From: TMED108 sp964386795
Lineage (GTDB): Bacteria > Fidelibacterota > Marinisomatia > Marinisomatales > TCS55
Direction: 5' to 3'
DNA: 20,925 nt
NCBI GenBank assembly: GCA_964386795.1
Contig: CAYLUE010000027.1
Coordinates: 1 to 20,925, forward strand
Positions within the stretch are counted from its first letter, which is position 1. Every line of letters begins with the position of its first letter. Below the pieces are notes generated by a model, which saw only the letters and a program-made list of their open reading frames with translations, had not been told where the DNA came from and searched no databases. Below, piece by piece: positions 8,070 through 15,903 of this stretch. The position numbers and the translations under genes were made by a program.

Positions 8070-10738
8070 TAGAAGTTGATTCCAGTGGTTAATTTGATCA
8101 TGCGAGGAGCTACAAACATGGCAGGATTCTTAATGCGATCTTCATAATCATTGAAATTGCTCCGATGTCCCGCAAGGTCTGTATCTTTAATTACTGCAGT
8201 ATAGGCTCGACCCGTTTGATCATTCACCCAATTTTCATTAAGTCTATCAAATAAATTATAAATGGCTAATCTAAAATTTACTTTGTATTTCTTTGTTATA
8301 TTTAAATTATAGTAAGCCATTAAATCTGCATGATATTTAGTGGGGCGATAATCATTGTTTGGATACAAGTTTATTCTTGACAAACGACTTTCTTCAATAG
8401 GTGAGAAAGTATATGGTGAGCCAGAGTTATAGTAACCAGTTACAGAAACGCCATACACAGGCTTATTGTATGCTACGGTTGCATTAAAAGTATGACGCTG
8501 ATCCCAACTCATAGGAATAAAACGATTTACTGGATCCATACTTGCACCCGATCTTGAAAAAGCCTGGGTCGGATTATCTGCGTTTCCTCTAGTATACTGA
8601 AGCGTATAATTAATCCAGGAAGATATAGGTCCCGAATTAAAGTCAAATTTCACTTCTAAACCTCTAGCGTTTCCATAATCTTTGTTACTATACAAACCAT
8701 ATTCTATTTGGTTATAGGTACTTATAATTTTTGTACTCAAAAGGTTATAAATATCCCTATAAAACAATGAGACCTCAAGCCCCAAGCCTTCTGCCAACTC
8801 TTGCCACAAACCAACTTCATACGTAATCGTTTTTTCTGCTTTTAACTCAGCATTCCCCATAAGAGAAGCATAATCACTTGGCGCTACCAAAAATGAATGA
8901 TTTTGATACATTGAATACATTGGAGGCATTTGGAAAAAGTGGCCATAACTAAAATGTAATACAGCTGCATTACCAAGTTGATAAGCCAAACCAAATCGAG
9001 GACTGATTTGAATTTGAGCTTCTGCCTTAGGATAAGTTGACATCATTGAATCTGGCAGAGCTAATTGATTGTTTGGGTTTCTCCTATTTGCAGGAAAAGT
9101 CGAATTTGGATCAAACAGGTCATAGCGCAAACCAAAATTGATAACCATATCGTCAAATTCCATTTTATCTTGGAGATATGCTGCAACTTCTATTGGCTTA
9201 ACTTCATAAACATCTGCATATAAAGTTGAATCGGGTAATATTTCAGGTTCATATAATAAATTTTCTTCAGGCGTTCCAAAATATTTATTTCGAATTTGAT
9301 GCCATTGATTATCTATTGTATAATTTGAGTATTGCAATCCTGACTTGATGCTATGATTTTTATTAATCTGCCAGTTTAAATCAAATTTTGCACCTAAAAT
9401 ATCTGATGTTCTTTTACTGTGGTCTTTTTGTTGTCCCCCCATAAAAAACCCAGGGCCATAATTTTCTAAATATCGATCATGGACATAATTTGTGTCTAAA
9501 GAATTTTCATAGAGATAATTACCACCATAGTTTTTCATTGAAGATAATTTAATATCATAAAAAAGCTTCTGAGATATCAAATGATTCCAATGAAATGAAA
9601 TGAAATCTGTTCTTCGATGTGATGCTCCTATACCATCAGGATTATATTTAAATGCATGATCATAACCATGCCAAGTATCTTGATTAATGGAGTACATAGT
9701 GGAAAAACGAATACTTGAAAATAGAGAAAAGGATAATTTGCCTAATATAGAGCGATTAGTGCTTCCATTCATGCTAATGAAAGTAGAATCACCTGTATTC
9801 TCAGAATACCACTCTAGTGGGTTAATACTATAAAAATTACTGGAATCAGTAACATTAAACCTCCTCAAACCATTAAGGTGGTTCTTATTATCTTGTATTC
9901 TAGTATTAATAAAAAAATGGACCTTATCTTTAATGATTGGTCCACTAATTTGAAATTTGTAGTCTTGATTTCTATCCAATTGAATATTATCTAAACCAAG
10001 AAAAATATCCTTATTCCCTGTTAAATAACTCCCAAAAGCTGTAGATACAGATCCCTCAAATTTATTTGAACCATCCTTTGTAACCGCATTGACAACACCA
10101 CTCATTGCTTTCCCATATTCTGCATTGAAAGTTCCAGTGATTACTTCTAAATCTTGAATAACCTCTGGTTCTATTTCAACTGCAGAATTTCCACCTCCAA
10201 ATACTTCGTCCACCTGGATACCATCAATCAGATAGGTAACTTCATTATATCTGCCTCCACGAAAATGACCTTCCACCACACCTGCCTGCATTCCTATAAT
10301 AGCACCAATGTTTTCAACTGGTAGTTTTTCAATTTGGTCTGTTGATATATTTTTTATAGTTGAAGTTTGATCTTTTCTAGTTGTTATAGCATCCACTTCA
10401 ACAATAACTGTTTCGCCCTGTATTACAGTTGGAACAAGATCAACATTTATATTTGATGTCCGATTGACAGATACACGGATATTCTGGACCTTTACTTGTT
10501 TATACCCTATCATATCAACTATAATCGAATAAATACCCGGTTTTACATTCAAAATATAATAGCTTCCATCCACATCACTTGCAGCGCCAGAATAGGTACC
10601 TTCCAATATTATATTGGCACCGATTAATACTTCATCAGTCTCAGTGTCTTTAATTGTACCCGTAATTTTTCCTGTAGTTTGGCCAACAAGAAAATTGCTA
10701 AGAAAAATTATAAGAAGCAAACGAGGTATTATATGCAT
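8069..10738 (-). CDS. TonB-dependent outer-membrane receptor
   Basis: An 889-residue receptor with a signal peptide (cut after LVGQ, residue 20). It has a carboxypeptidase-regulatory-like beta-sandwich (about 22-105; GKITGTIKDTETDEVLIGAN is its classic opening), a TonB-box-like ETVIVEV (109-115), a plug domain (about 125-225, with YLIDGIQVDEV and NAEYGKAMSGVVNAVTKDG) and a 22-strand-type barrel that ends in IKLTTGINF with terminal Phe. It would use TonB energy to import a ligand too large for porins. With GH16 and GH3 genes around it, a beta-glucan oligosaccharide is the probable ligand (inference). It has the general layout of SusC, but no SusD gene follows it; a large T9SS-tagged protein does. 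There is no clear ribosome binding site before its ATG. Confidence 0.9.
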   Translation of the reverse strand: MHIIPRLLLIIFLSNFLVGQTTGKITGTIKDTETDEVLIGANIILEGTYSGAASDVDGSYYILNVKPGIYSIIVDMIGYKQVKVQNIRVSVNRTSNINVDLVPTVIQGETVIVEVDAITTRKDQTSTIKNISTDQIEKLPVENIGAIIGMQAGVVEGHFRGGRYNEVTYLIDGIQVDEVFGGGNSAVEIEPEVIQDLEVITGTFNAEYGKAMSGVVNAVTKDGSNKFEGSVSTAFGSYLTGNKDIFLGLDNIQLDRNQDYKFQISGPIIKDKVHFFINTRIQDNKNHLNGLRRFNVTDSSNFYSINPLEWYSENTGDSTFISMNGSTNRSILGKLSFSLFSSIRFSTMYSINQDTWHGYDHAFKYNPDGIGASHRRTDFISFHWNHLISQKLFYDIKLSSMKNYGGNYLYENSLDTNYVHDRYLENYGPGFFMGGQQKDHSKRTSDILGAKFDLNWQINKNHSIKSGLQYSNYTIDNQWHQIRNKYFGTPEENLLYEPEILPDSTLYADVYEVKPIEVAAYLQDKMEFDDMVINFGLRYDLFDPNSTFPANRRNPNNQLALPDSMMSTYPKAEAQIQISPRFGLAYQLGNAAVLHFSYGHFFQMPPMYSMYQNHSFLVAPSDYASLMGNAELKAEKTITYEVGLWQELAEGLGLEVSLFYRDIYNLLSTKIISTYNQIEYGLYSNKDYGNARGLEVKFDFNSGPISSWINYTLQYTRGNADNPTQAFSRSGASMDPVNRFIPMSWDQRHTFNATVAYNKPVYGVSVTGYYNSGSPYTFSPIEESRLSRINLYPNNDYRPTKYHADLMAYYNLNITKKYKVNFRLAIYNLFDRLNENWVNDQTGRAYTAVIKDTDLAGHRSNFNDYEDRIKNPAMFVAPRMIKLTTGINF

Positions 10739-10773
10739 AAATAAACTGTATTTTTTGCCTGGAATTTAAAACA

Positions 10774-10804
10774 GTGGGGACAAGAAATGTTATCCTGTCC
10801 CCAC
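10774..10804 (-). terminator. Hairpin before the receptor gene; likely terminator or attenuator
   Basis: A perfect 9-bp inverted repeat, GTGGGGACA (10774-10782) and TGTCCCCAC (10796-10804), has a 13-base loop, and three more base pairs can form outside a single mismatch. Read on the minus strand, the stem is followed by TGTTTTAAATT, a short T-run, so it fits an intrinsic terminator. It lies between the highly structured first gene and the receptor gene, where partial termination would make the first protein more abundant than the six that follow. A processing or mRNA-stability hairpin is the alternative. Confidence 0.5.
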
Positions 10805-10889
10805 CGTTATCGTCGCTAGTGTATCGTTCTTCCGCTAGGAAGTTTTTACCTTATTTAATATAGTAAAATAACCAATCAAATAAGTTTGA

Positions 10890-10908
10890 TATCAACTGTG
10901 TGTTGATA
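10890..10908 (-). other. Small inverted repeat just after the repeat-protein gene
   Basis: TATCAAC (10890-10896) and GTTGATA (10902-10908) form a 7-bp stem with a 5-base loop, four bases past the stop codon. It is AT-rich and no T-run follows it, so it is a weak terminator candidate at best. It may protect the 3' end of the first transcript. The rest of the 173-bp gap (10739-10911) also holds two direct copies of CGCTAG (10814-10819, 10833-10838) of unknown meaning and no open frame that looks like a gene. Confidence 0.3.
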
Positions 10909-10911
10909 ATT

Positions 10912-13900
10912 TTATTTCATTAAAATCATCTTATGTGTTCGCGTGAAGGTTGATGTCTCCAAACGATAGAAATAAATACCTGATGGCATATTGGATGCTC
11001 TCCAGACCACTTTATGACTACCTATTGGTCGGTATTCATCTACAAGTTTAACCACCTCACGACCTAGGACATCGAAAACCATTAATTTCGTTGGCCCCGC
11101 TATACCAATCGAATATTCAATTGTAGTAGTGGGGTTGAACGGATTTGGATAGTTCTCTTTTAGGGAGAAAGTGGTTGCTACGAGATCATCAGTGGATAAG
11201 ATATTCCCATCGTAATTCCCGATAAAGGTATGTGACCAGGTTGCCGGTGTCTGCCAGGCATTATCATTGTTAGTCTTCGACATAACAATATTGCCTTCCC
11301 AACCGGCACCATCATTATCGTGCCATACAGGCTCTATAGGGATGCGCATGCCTTTAACAGGTTTGAAAACCGAATCTCCATCAATAGCTGCCAGCGCATC
11401 AAATCGTATTTTAAACTCAATGATTGCATCTGGTGAACCAACTACACCGGTGTTATAATAATTTCCATCGCCAGACTTACCTAAACCAGCAGCGGTGCCC
11501 ATTTCTTTCCATGTTGTATCACCTTTAAAGACAAGCTTATAATGGGGTGCAGCACCTCGCGAGAACCCGCCCTGTCTAGCGCCTCTTTTATCAAATAGGC
11601 CTATGAAGAGTTCAAGGACGTCCTGTTCCCACCAATTACCTTCTCCGACATTAAAGTCGTTGTCAGTTATATCTGCTGCCAGATACAGAACAGTATCATC
11701 TGCTGCCAGATATAATTTCAATGACGCGTCAGCATCATCATCAACAGTCCCAATAACTTTTGGCGTTCCCATTGAATTTTTAGAAACACCCATTTCAAAT
11801 GGTTGAATGCCACTGGCTTCCCACTCTGAGATATCACCGTCCGCTGCAAAAGAAGCAGGAGGACTAAGTGAAATTACTGGAATGCCTCTGAGCTTATTGT
11901 TTGCGGGTCCTTGGGCAGTTGAAACTAAACCTGTATTACCAACAGCATCGGTACAGACAACTGCATAGTAATAAGTAGCCCAACGATCCGATAGAGGAAT
12001 TGTAAGTTGATGTTCTGCTGATTGAACATCTTCTGCCAGATCCGCTGCAACAAGGTCAACATCTACATTTCCGACCAAGGCAGCAGCTGTGGAATCAGCA
12101 AATGGTTTACGACTGGCATAGACACTATATGTCTCACCTGTTTCACCAGGCACATCAACCCAAGTCACAGCATTGGAATATTCTCCTGTAATAGCAACAA
12201 TATCTTGCGCCTTTGCTGGTGCGGTATAATCGCTTCCTTTTCTAACGAACTCATATTCCCATGAAGCGGCAGGTACATCTGCATTAAATCCTGCAATACT
12301 TATATCTAATCTATTCGTATCAGCAGTCAACGTATAGTTGTATGTTATTGTATTATTTGCTGGGGCACCATCTTCAGCAGTGTTGTGAACCTTTGCCAAA
12401 CCTAAATATGCGCCTGAACCAACAATAGTAATTGTTCCAGCAGTTTCATCAGCTGACCAGGTTGCCGCATTGGAACCATCATGTGGCGCAACTGGCGCTC
12501 CACATCCATCTGCGGTTACTCCTGATTGCCAAGCTTCTAGCCATGTTTCAGTACCTAGAACATTTTTAAATGAGCCATCTTTATTGAAAATATACTCATC
12601 ATCAAATAAACAAGCCCGGGTGGTTACATCGTCTCCACTGCTTGCCCACCATGTAGCTCCTGCTCCATCACCAACTGCCAATGAACCTGCTTTGGGACGA
12701 AGTAGCCAGGTTGTGGCTTCAAATGGTGAAGTCACAACAGGTGGTGGACTTCCATTCCTGGTGAATTTATATTGCCAAAAAACACCGGTCCCCACCTCAA
12801 CATGTACATCCAAATTATTTCCATCCGCAGAAAACTTATAATTGTAAACGGTTGTATTATCTACAGGGGCACCATCTTCTGCAGTGTTGTGAGCTTTAGC
12901 CAAGCCTAAAAATGCACCTGAGCCAACAATGGTAATTGTTCCGGCAGTTTCATTAACTGAAAAGGTTGCCGCGCTTGAACCATTATGAGGGGCAACTGGC
13001 GTTCCGCATCCATCTGCGGTTACTCCTGATTGCCAGGCTTCCAGCCATGTACTAGGGCCAAAAACATTGCTAAATGACCCATTTGCACTGAAAACATATT
13101 CGTCGTCAAAGAAACAGGCTCGGGTAGCTACGTCGGCTTCACTGTTTGCCCACCAAGAAACATCTCCTAGTGCTGGACCAACTCCTAATGCGCCTGCTTC
13201 ACTCGACATACTCCATGAACCCGCAAATTTTGAGGGATCAGATTTAACAAGCTTAAAATTCCATACAAGACCTGCAGCTGGTTCAATAATAAGATCCATC
13301 TTATTACCACCATCGGATAATGTATAATTGTAAACTATTGTATTATCTACAGCGGGGACGTAGTCACCATCTCCTCCATCAGTGTTGGTAACCTTAAACA
13401 AGCCTAAGTATGCACCTTCTCCAATAATGGTAATTGTTCCGGCCGTTTCATCAATCGACCAGGTTGCCGCACTTGTACCATCATGGGGCGCAACTGGTGC
13501 TCCGCAAGCAGATTCTGCTCCTGTTGCTAATTTGTAGGTCTCCAGCCATGTTTCAGAACCGAGAATATTTTTAAATGAACCATCGCCATTGAAAACATAC
13601 TGGTCATCATATAAACAGGCCCTATCGGTTACGTCTTGTAAACTGCTAGACCAATAACTATAGTCTCCCACAGCTGGGCCAACTCCCATTGCGCCTGCTT
13701 CAGGGGCAAGTCTCCATGCACCCTCAACTTTTTCTGGCACGACTTTGGTAAATTTATATTGCCAAAAACCACCGGTCCCTATCTGAATATTTACATCCAT
13801 ACTTTTACCATCAGATGATAATGTATAATTATAAACGGTTTTATTATCTACTGGGAGGCCATCTTCTGCAGTATTATGAGCTTTAGCCAGGCCTAAGTAT

Positions 13901-14766
13901 GCGCCTGAACCAACAATGGTAATTGTTTTTGCAGTTTCATCAACTGTCCAGGATGCCGCATTTGCACCATTATGGGGCGCAACTGGCGCTCCGCATCCAT
14001 CTGCGGTTACTCCTGATTGCCAGGCTTCAAGCCATGTTTCAGAACCTAAAATATTTTTATAAGAGCCATTTGCATAGAAAACATACCGGTCATCAAAGTA
14101 ACAGGCACGGGTAGCTACGTCGTCTGCACTGTTGGCCCACCAAGAAACATCTCCTAGTGCTGGACCAACTCCTAATGCACCTGCTTCAGGGGCAAGTCTC
14201 CATGTGCCTAATACTTCTGCAGGTAAAACTTTAGAAAATTTATATTGCCAAAAAACACCAGTCCCCACCTCAATATGCACATCCATACTTTTACCATCAG
14301 ATGATAATGTATAATTGTAAACGGTTGTCATATTGGCTGGGGCACCATCTTCTCCAGTGTTGTGAGCCTTAGCCAGGCCTAAGTATGCACCTGAGCCAAC
14401 AATGGTAATTGTTTTTGCAGTTTCATCAACTGCCCAGGTTGCCGCATTTGAACCATCATGGGGCGCAACTGGCGCTCCGCATCCATCTGCGTCTACTCCT
14501 GATTGCCAGGCTTCATTCCATGTTTCAGAACCCAGAACATTTTTATATGAGCCATTTGCATTGAAAACATATTCGTCATCAAAGTAACAGGCCCGGGTAG
14601 TTATATCGGCTTCACTGTTTGCCCACCAAGAAACATCTCCTAGTGTTGGGCCAACTCCCATTGCGCCTGCTACAGGCGACATTTTCCATGTGCCTTCTAT
14701 AGATTGAGAGAAAGGGATTGAAGTAATAAAAATAAGTGTAAGAAAATTAACTAGCGATTTTTTCAT
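10912..14766 (-). CDS. Secreted five-repeat protein with CBM9-like domain and T9SS tag
   Basis: A 1284-residue secreted protein. Signal peptide 1-21 is followed by five copies of a roughly 155-160 residue module at about 25-179, 187-341, 349-508, 516-670 and 684-842. Next come an Fn3-like segment (about 848-957), a CBM9/DOMON-like sandwich (about 967-1183; DGDISEW, LYLAADITDNDF, WWEQDVLELFIG) and a T9SS type A sorting domain (about 1198-1284; ENYPNPFNPTT, SGIYFYRLE). No catalytic motif is seen. The repeats are beta-rich with conserved Trp (SWWANS, TWLEAWQSG, FWQYKF), which suits a glycan-binding module. I recall similar modules in secreted proteins of marine Bacteroidota but cannot name a family. 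It is the first gene of the minus block, has the best ribosome site of the window, and looks less AT-rich than its neighbours, all suggesting high expression. Likely role: multivalent surface glucan binding (inference). Confidence 0.85.
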   Translation of the reverse strand: MKKSLVNFLTLIFITSIPFSQSIEGTWKMSPVAGAMGVGPTLGDVSWWANSEADITTRACYFDDEYVFNANGSYKNVLGSETWNEAWQSGVDADGCGAPVAPHDGSNAATWAVDETAKTITIVGSGAYLGLAKAHNTGEDGAPANMTTVYNYTLSSDGKSMDVHIEVGTGVFWQYKFSKVLPAEVLGTWRLAPEAGALGVGPALGDVSWWANSADDVATRACYFDDRYVFYANGSYKNILGSETWLEAWQSGVTADGCGAPVAPHNGANAASWTVDETAKTITIVGSGAYLGLAKAHNTAEDGLPVDNKTVYNYTLSSDGKSMDVNIQIGTGGFWQYKFTKVVPEKVEGAWRLAPEAGAMGVGPAVGDYSYWSSSLQDVTDRACLYDDQYVFNGDGSFKNILGSETWLETYKLATGAESACGAPVAPHDGTSAATWSIDETAGTITIIGEGAYLGLFKVTNTDGGDGDYVPAVDNTIVYNYTLSDGGNKMDLIIEPAAGLVWNFKLVKSDPSKFAGSWSMSSEAGALGVGPALGDVSWWANSEADVATRACFFDDEYVFSANGSFSNVFGPSTWLEAWQSGVTADGCGTPVAPHNGSSAATFSVNETAGTITIVGSGAFLGLAKAHNTAEDGAPVDNTTVYNYKFSADGNNLDVHVEVGTGVFWQYKFTRNGSPPPVVTSPFEATTWLLRPKAGSLAVGDGAGATWWASSGDDVTTRACLFDDEYIFNKDGSFKNVLGTETWLEAWQSGVTADGCGAPVAPHDGSNAATWSADETAGTITIVGSGAYLGLAKVHNTAEDGAPANNTITYNYTLTADTNRLDISIAGFNADVPAASWEYEFVRKGSDYTAPAKAQDIVAITGEYSNAVTWVDVPGETGETYSVYASRKPFADSTAAALVGNVDVDLVAADLAEDVQSAEHQLTIPLSDRWATYYYAVVCTDAVGNTGLVSTAQGPANNKLRGIPVISLSPPASFAADGDISEWEASGIQPFEMGVSKNSMGTPKVIGTVDDDADASLKLYLAADDTVLYLAADITDNDFNVGEGNWWEQDVLELFIGLFDKRGARQGGFSRGAAPHYKLVFKGDTTWKEMGTAAGLGKSGDGNYYNTGVVGSPDAIIEFKIRFDALAAIDGDSVFKPVKGMRIPIEPVWHDNDGAGWEGNIVMSKTNNDNAWQTPATWSHTFIGNYDGNILSTDDLVATTFSLKENYPNPFNPTTTIEYSIGIAGPTKLMVFDVLGREVVKLVDEYRPIGSHKVVWRASNMPSGIYFYRLETSTFTRTHKMILMK
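12241..14694 (-). repeat. Five tandem protein-domain repeats within the secreted protein
   Basis: The five modules map to 14230-14694, 13744-14208, 13243-13722, 12757-13221 and 12241-12717. Each reads roughly W-x-L-A-P-E-A-G-A-L-G-V-G-P, then WWANS, RACxFDDEYVF, GCGAPVAPH, TITIVGSGAYLGLAK, VYNYTLS and FWQYKF. Every copy keeps exactly two Cys: C60/C96, C222/C258, C384/C421, C551/C587 and C719/C755. A disulfide in each module is likely. Copies 1, 2 and 4 are closest; copy 3 has small insertions and copy 5 has altered ends. The DNA is also very similar (the stretch encoding ADGCGAPVAPH is nearly the same in four copies), so copy number could change by recombination. Confidence 0.95.
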
Positions 14767-14774
14767 CGTGTAAG

Positions 14775-14779
14775 CTCCT
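14775..14779 (-). promoter_or_regulatory. Strong Shine-Dalgarno of the repeat-protein gene
   Basis: AGGAG on the minus strand sits 8 bases before the ATG at 14766. It is the only consensus-like ribosome site noticed in the window; the receptor, regulator, kinase and GAPDH genes lack one. Confidence 0.6.
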
Positions 14780-14813
14780 ATAAAGATTCATCTTTAACAT
14801 AATTAACGTGACG

Positions 14814-14843
14814 ATAATATTAATAGATTCCTTCCGATGCAAA
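14814..14843 (-). promoter_or_regulatory. Candidate promoter of the minus-strand operon
   Basis: On the minus strand TTGCAT (14843-14838) is followed after 18 bases by TATTAT (14819-14814); a shifted TAATAT (14822-14817) gives a 15-base spacer. Transcription would begin near 14806, leaving a leader of about 40 bases before the repeat-protein ATG. This uses a sigma-70-like pattern, which may not apply to this lineage. Confidence 0.3.
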
Positions 14844-14889
14844 TATTATTCTTTCATTATGCAATTTATTTGCGTTTCATAAGCAAATA
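14838..14889. promoter_or_regulatory. Candidate operator region for the LacI-family regulator
   Basis: Between the divergent genes, GCAA occurs at 14839, 14861 and 14883, exactly 22 bases apart (two helical turns). The last two are each preceded by TTTCAT. An inverted repeat TATTTGC-N9-GCAAATA covers 14867-14889. The second palindrome of the gap, TGCATGCA (14903-14910), touches the regulator's start codon. Placement beside the regulator gene and upstream of the candidate minus-strand promoter fits autoregulation and control of both operons. Binding is not shown by sequence alone. Confidence 0.4.
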
Positions 14890-14909
14890 TTTCCGCTTAT
14901 ATTGCATGC

Positions 14910-15902
14910 ATGTCTACCGGCTTAAAAGATATTTCAAATGCTACCGGCTACTCTATTTCAACTGTCTCTCGAGTGCTCTCAAATAAAATAAGTGCAGATT
15001 CTGTTAGCGCAAAAGACATTTTACGAGTTGCACGAGAAATGGGTTACAGCAAATACCGAAGCACTGTAAATCCAGGTAATCGCATTTTAGATATTGCACT
15101 TATTACACAGCATTTTTCAGAAGAATTTTATGCTTATCTCTATGCAAGCTTTGATAAAATGTCTCTGGAACGTCATTGCTTACTGTCTATTCATTCAGTG
15201 CGTCATAGTAAATCATTGCAGGATGATTTATTAATTCTCTCAAAGAACCATGATGGCTTTATCCTATTCCTCCCTACACTTGATCCTTATAGTTACAATA
15301 AGATCAAAGATACGATGGGAAATTATCCTATTGTATCGATTGCCCCTTCTTTTGAACCTATTTTCGATACATTTACATTTGATTCTTATCAAGGTGGATC
15401 TTTAGCGGCACAAGCTTTCATTAAAGAAGGGTACAAAAAATTTGGCATAATTCGTGGTCCATTAGAAAAATGGGAGGCTGCCCTGCGCCGAAATGGATTT
15501 AGGGATGCAATAGAAAATGCAGGCTATGAAATTATTTGGGATTACAAGGGTGATTACTCTTTTGAATCCGGTGAAAAGGCGTTTCACTCAGTTAATCAAC
15601 AAAATATAAAACAAATTGGTGTTTTTGCCAGTAATGATCAAATGGCTGTTGGTTTTATTCATGCGGCCCTTGAGAATAAGAAGAAGGTGCCAAAAGATTA
15701 TGCTGTAATAGGCTATGATAATATTTTATTTAGTAAAATATTTTATCCTAAGCTTAGCACCATAGATACAGATGTAGACCAATTATCTGTAGAAGCAATA
15801 GATCATCTTATAAGAATGATAAAAAATGATGTCAACTTAGATCGATCTGCTCGAAAAACACTAATTCCCGTAAACCTAATTAAACGGGATACACATAAAT
15901 AA
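14910..15902 (+). CDS. LacI-family transcriptional regulator
   Basis: A 330-residue regulator of normal LacI/GalR length. An N-terminal helix-turn-helix (about 5-26; LKDISNATGYSISTVSRVL) is followed by the hinge and a periplasmic-binding-protein-like sensor domain (about 58-327). The sensor carries the expected landmarks FDSYQGGSLAAQAF (157-170), RRNGFRDA (193-200), SNDQMAVGF (241-249) and VIGYDN (266-271). Such proteins bind palindromic operators and let go when a sugar or sugar phosphate binds. It is the first gene of the plus block, divergent from the repeat-protein operon and followed after one base by the GH3 gene, so it probably controls both blocks in response to a glucan breakdown product (inference). 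No ribosome site is visible; a very short or absent leader is possible. Confidence 0.93.
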   Translation: MSTGLKDISNATGYSISTVSRVLSNKISADSVSAKDILRVAREMGYSKYRSTVNPGNRILDIALITQHFSEEFYAYLYASFDKMSLERHCLLSIHSVRHSKSLQDDLLILSKNHDGFILFLPTLDPYSYNKIKDTMGNYPIVSIAPSFEPIFDTFTFDSYQGGSLAAQAFIKEGYKKFGIIRGPLEKWEAALRRNGFRDAIENAGYEIIWDYKGDYSFESGEKAFHSVNQQNIKQIGVFASNDQMAVGFIHAALENKKKVPKDYAVIGYDNILFSKIFYPKLSTIDTDVDQLSVEAIDHLIRMIKNDVNLDRSARKTLIPVNLIKRDTHK

Positions 15903-15903
15903 T

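Noticed and set aside
12470..12841. 123-residue plus-strand open frame across the repeat gene
   Set aside because: It is antisense to the repeat protein, and similar antisense frames recur at the other repeats, as expected from the repeated DNA. No family features.
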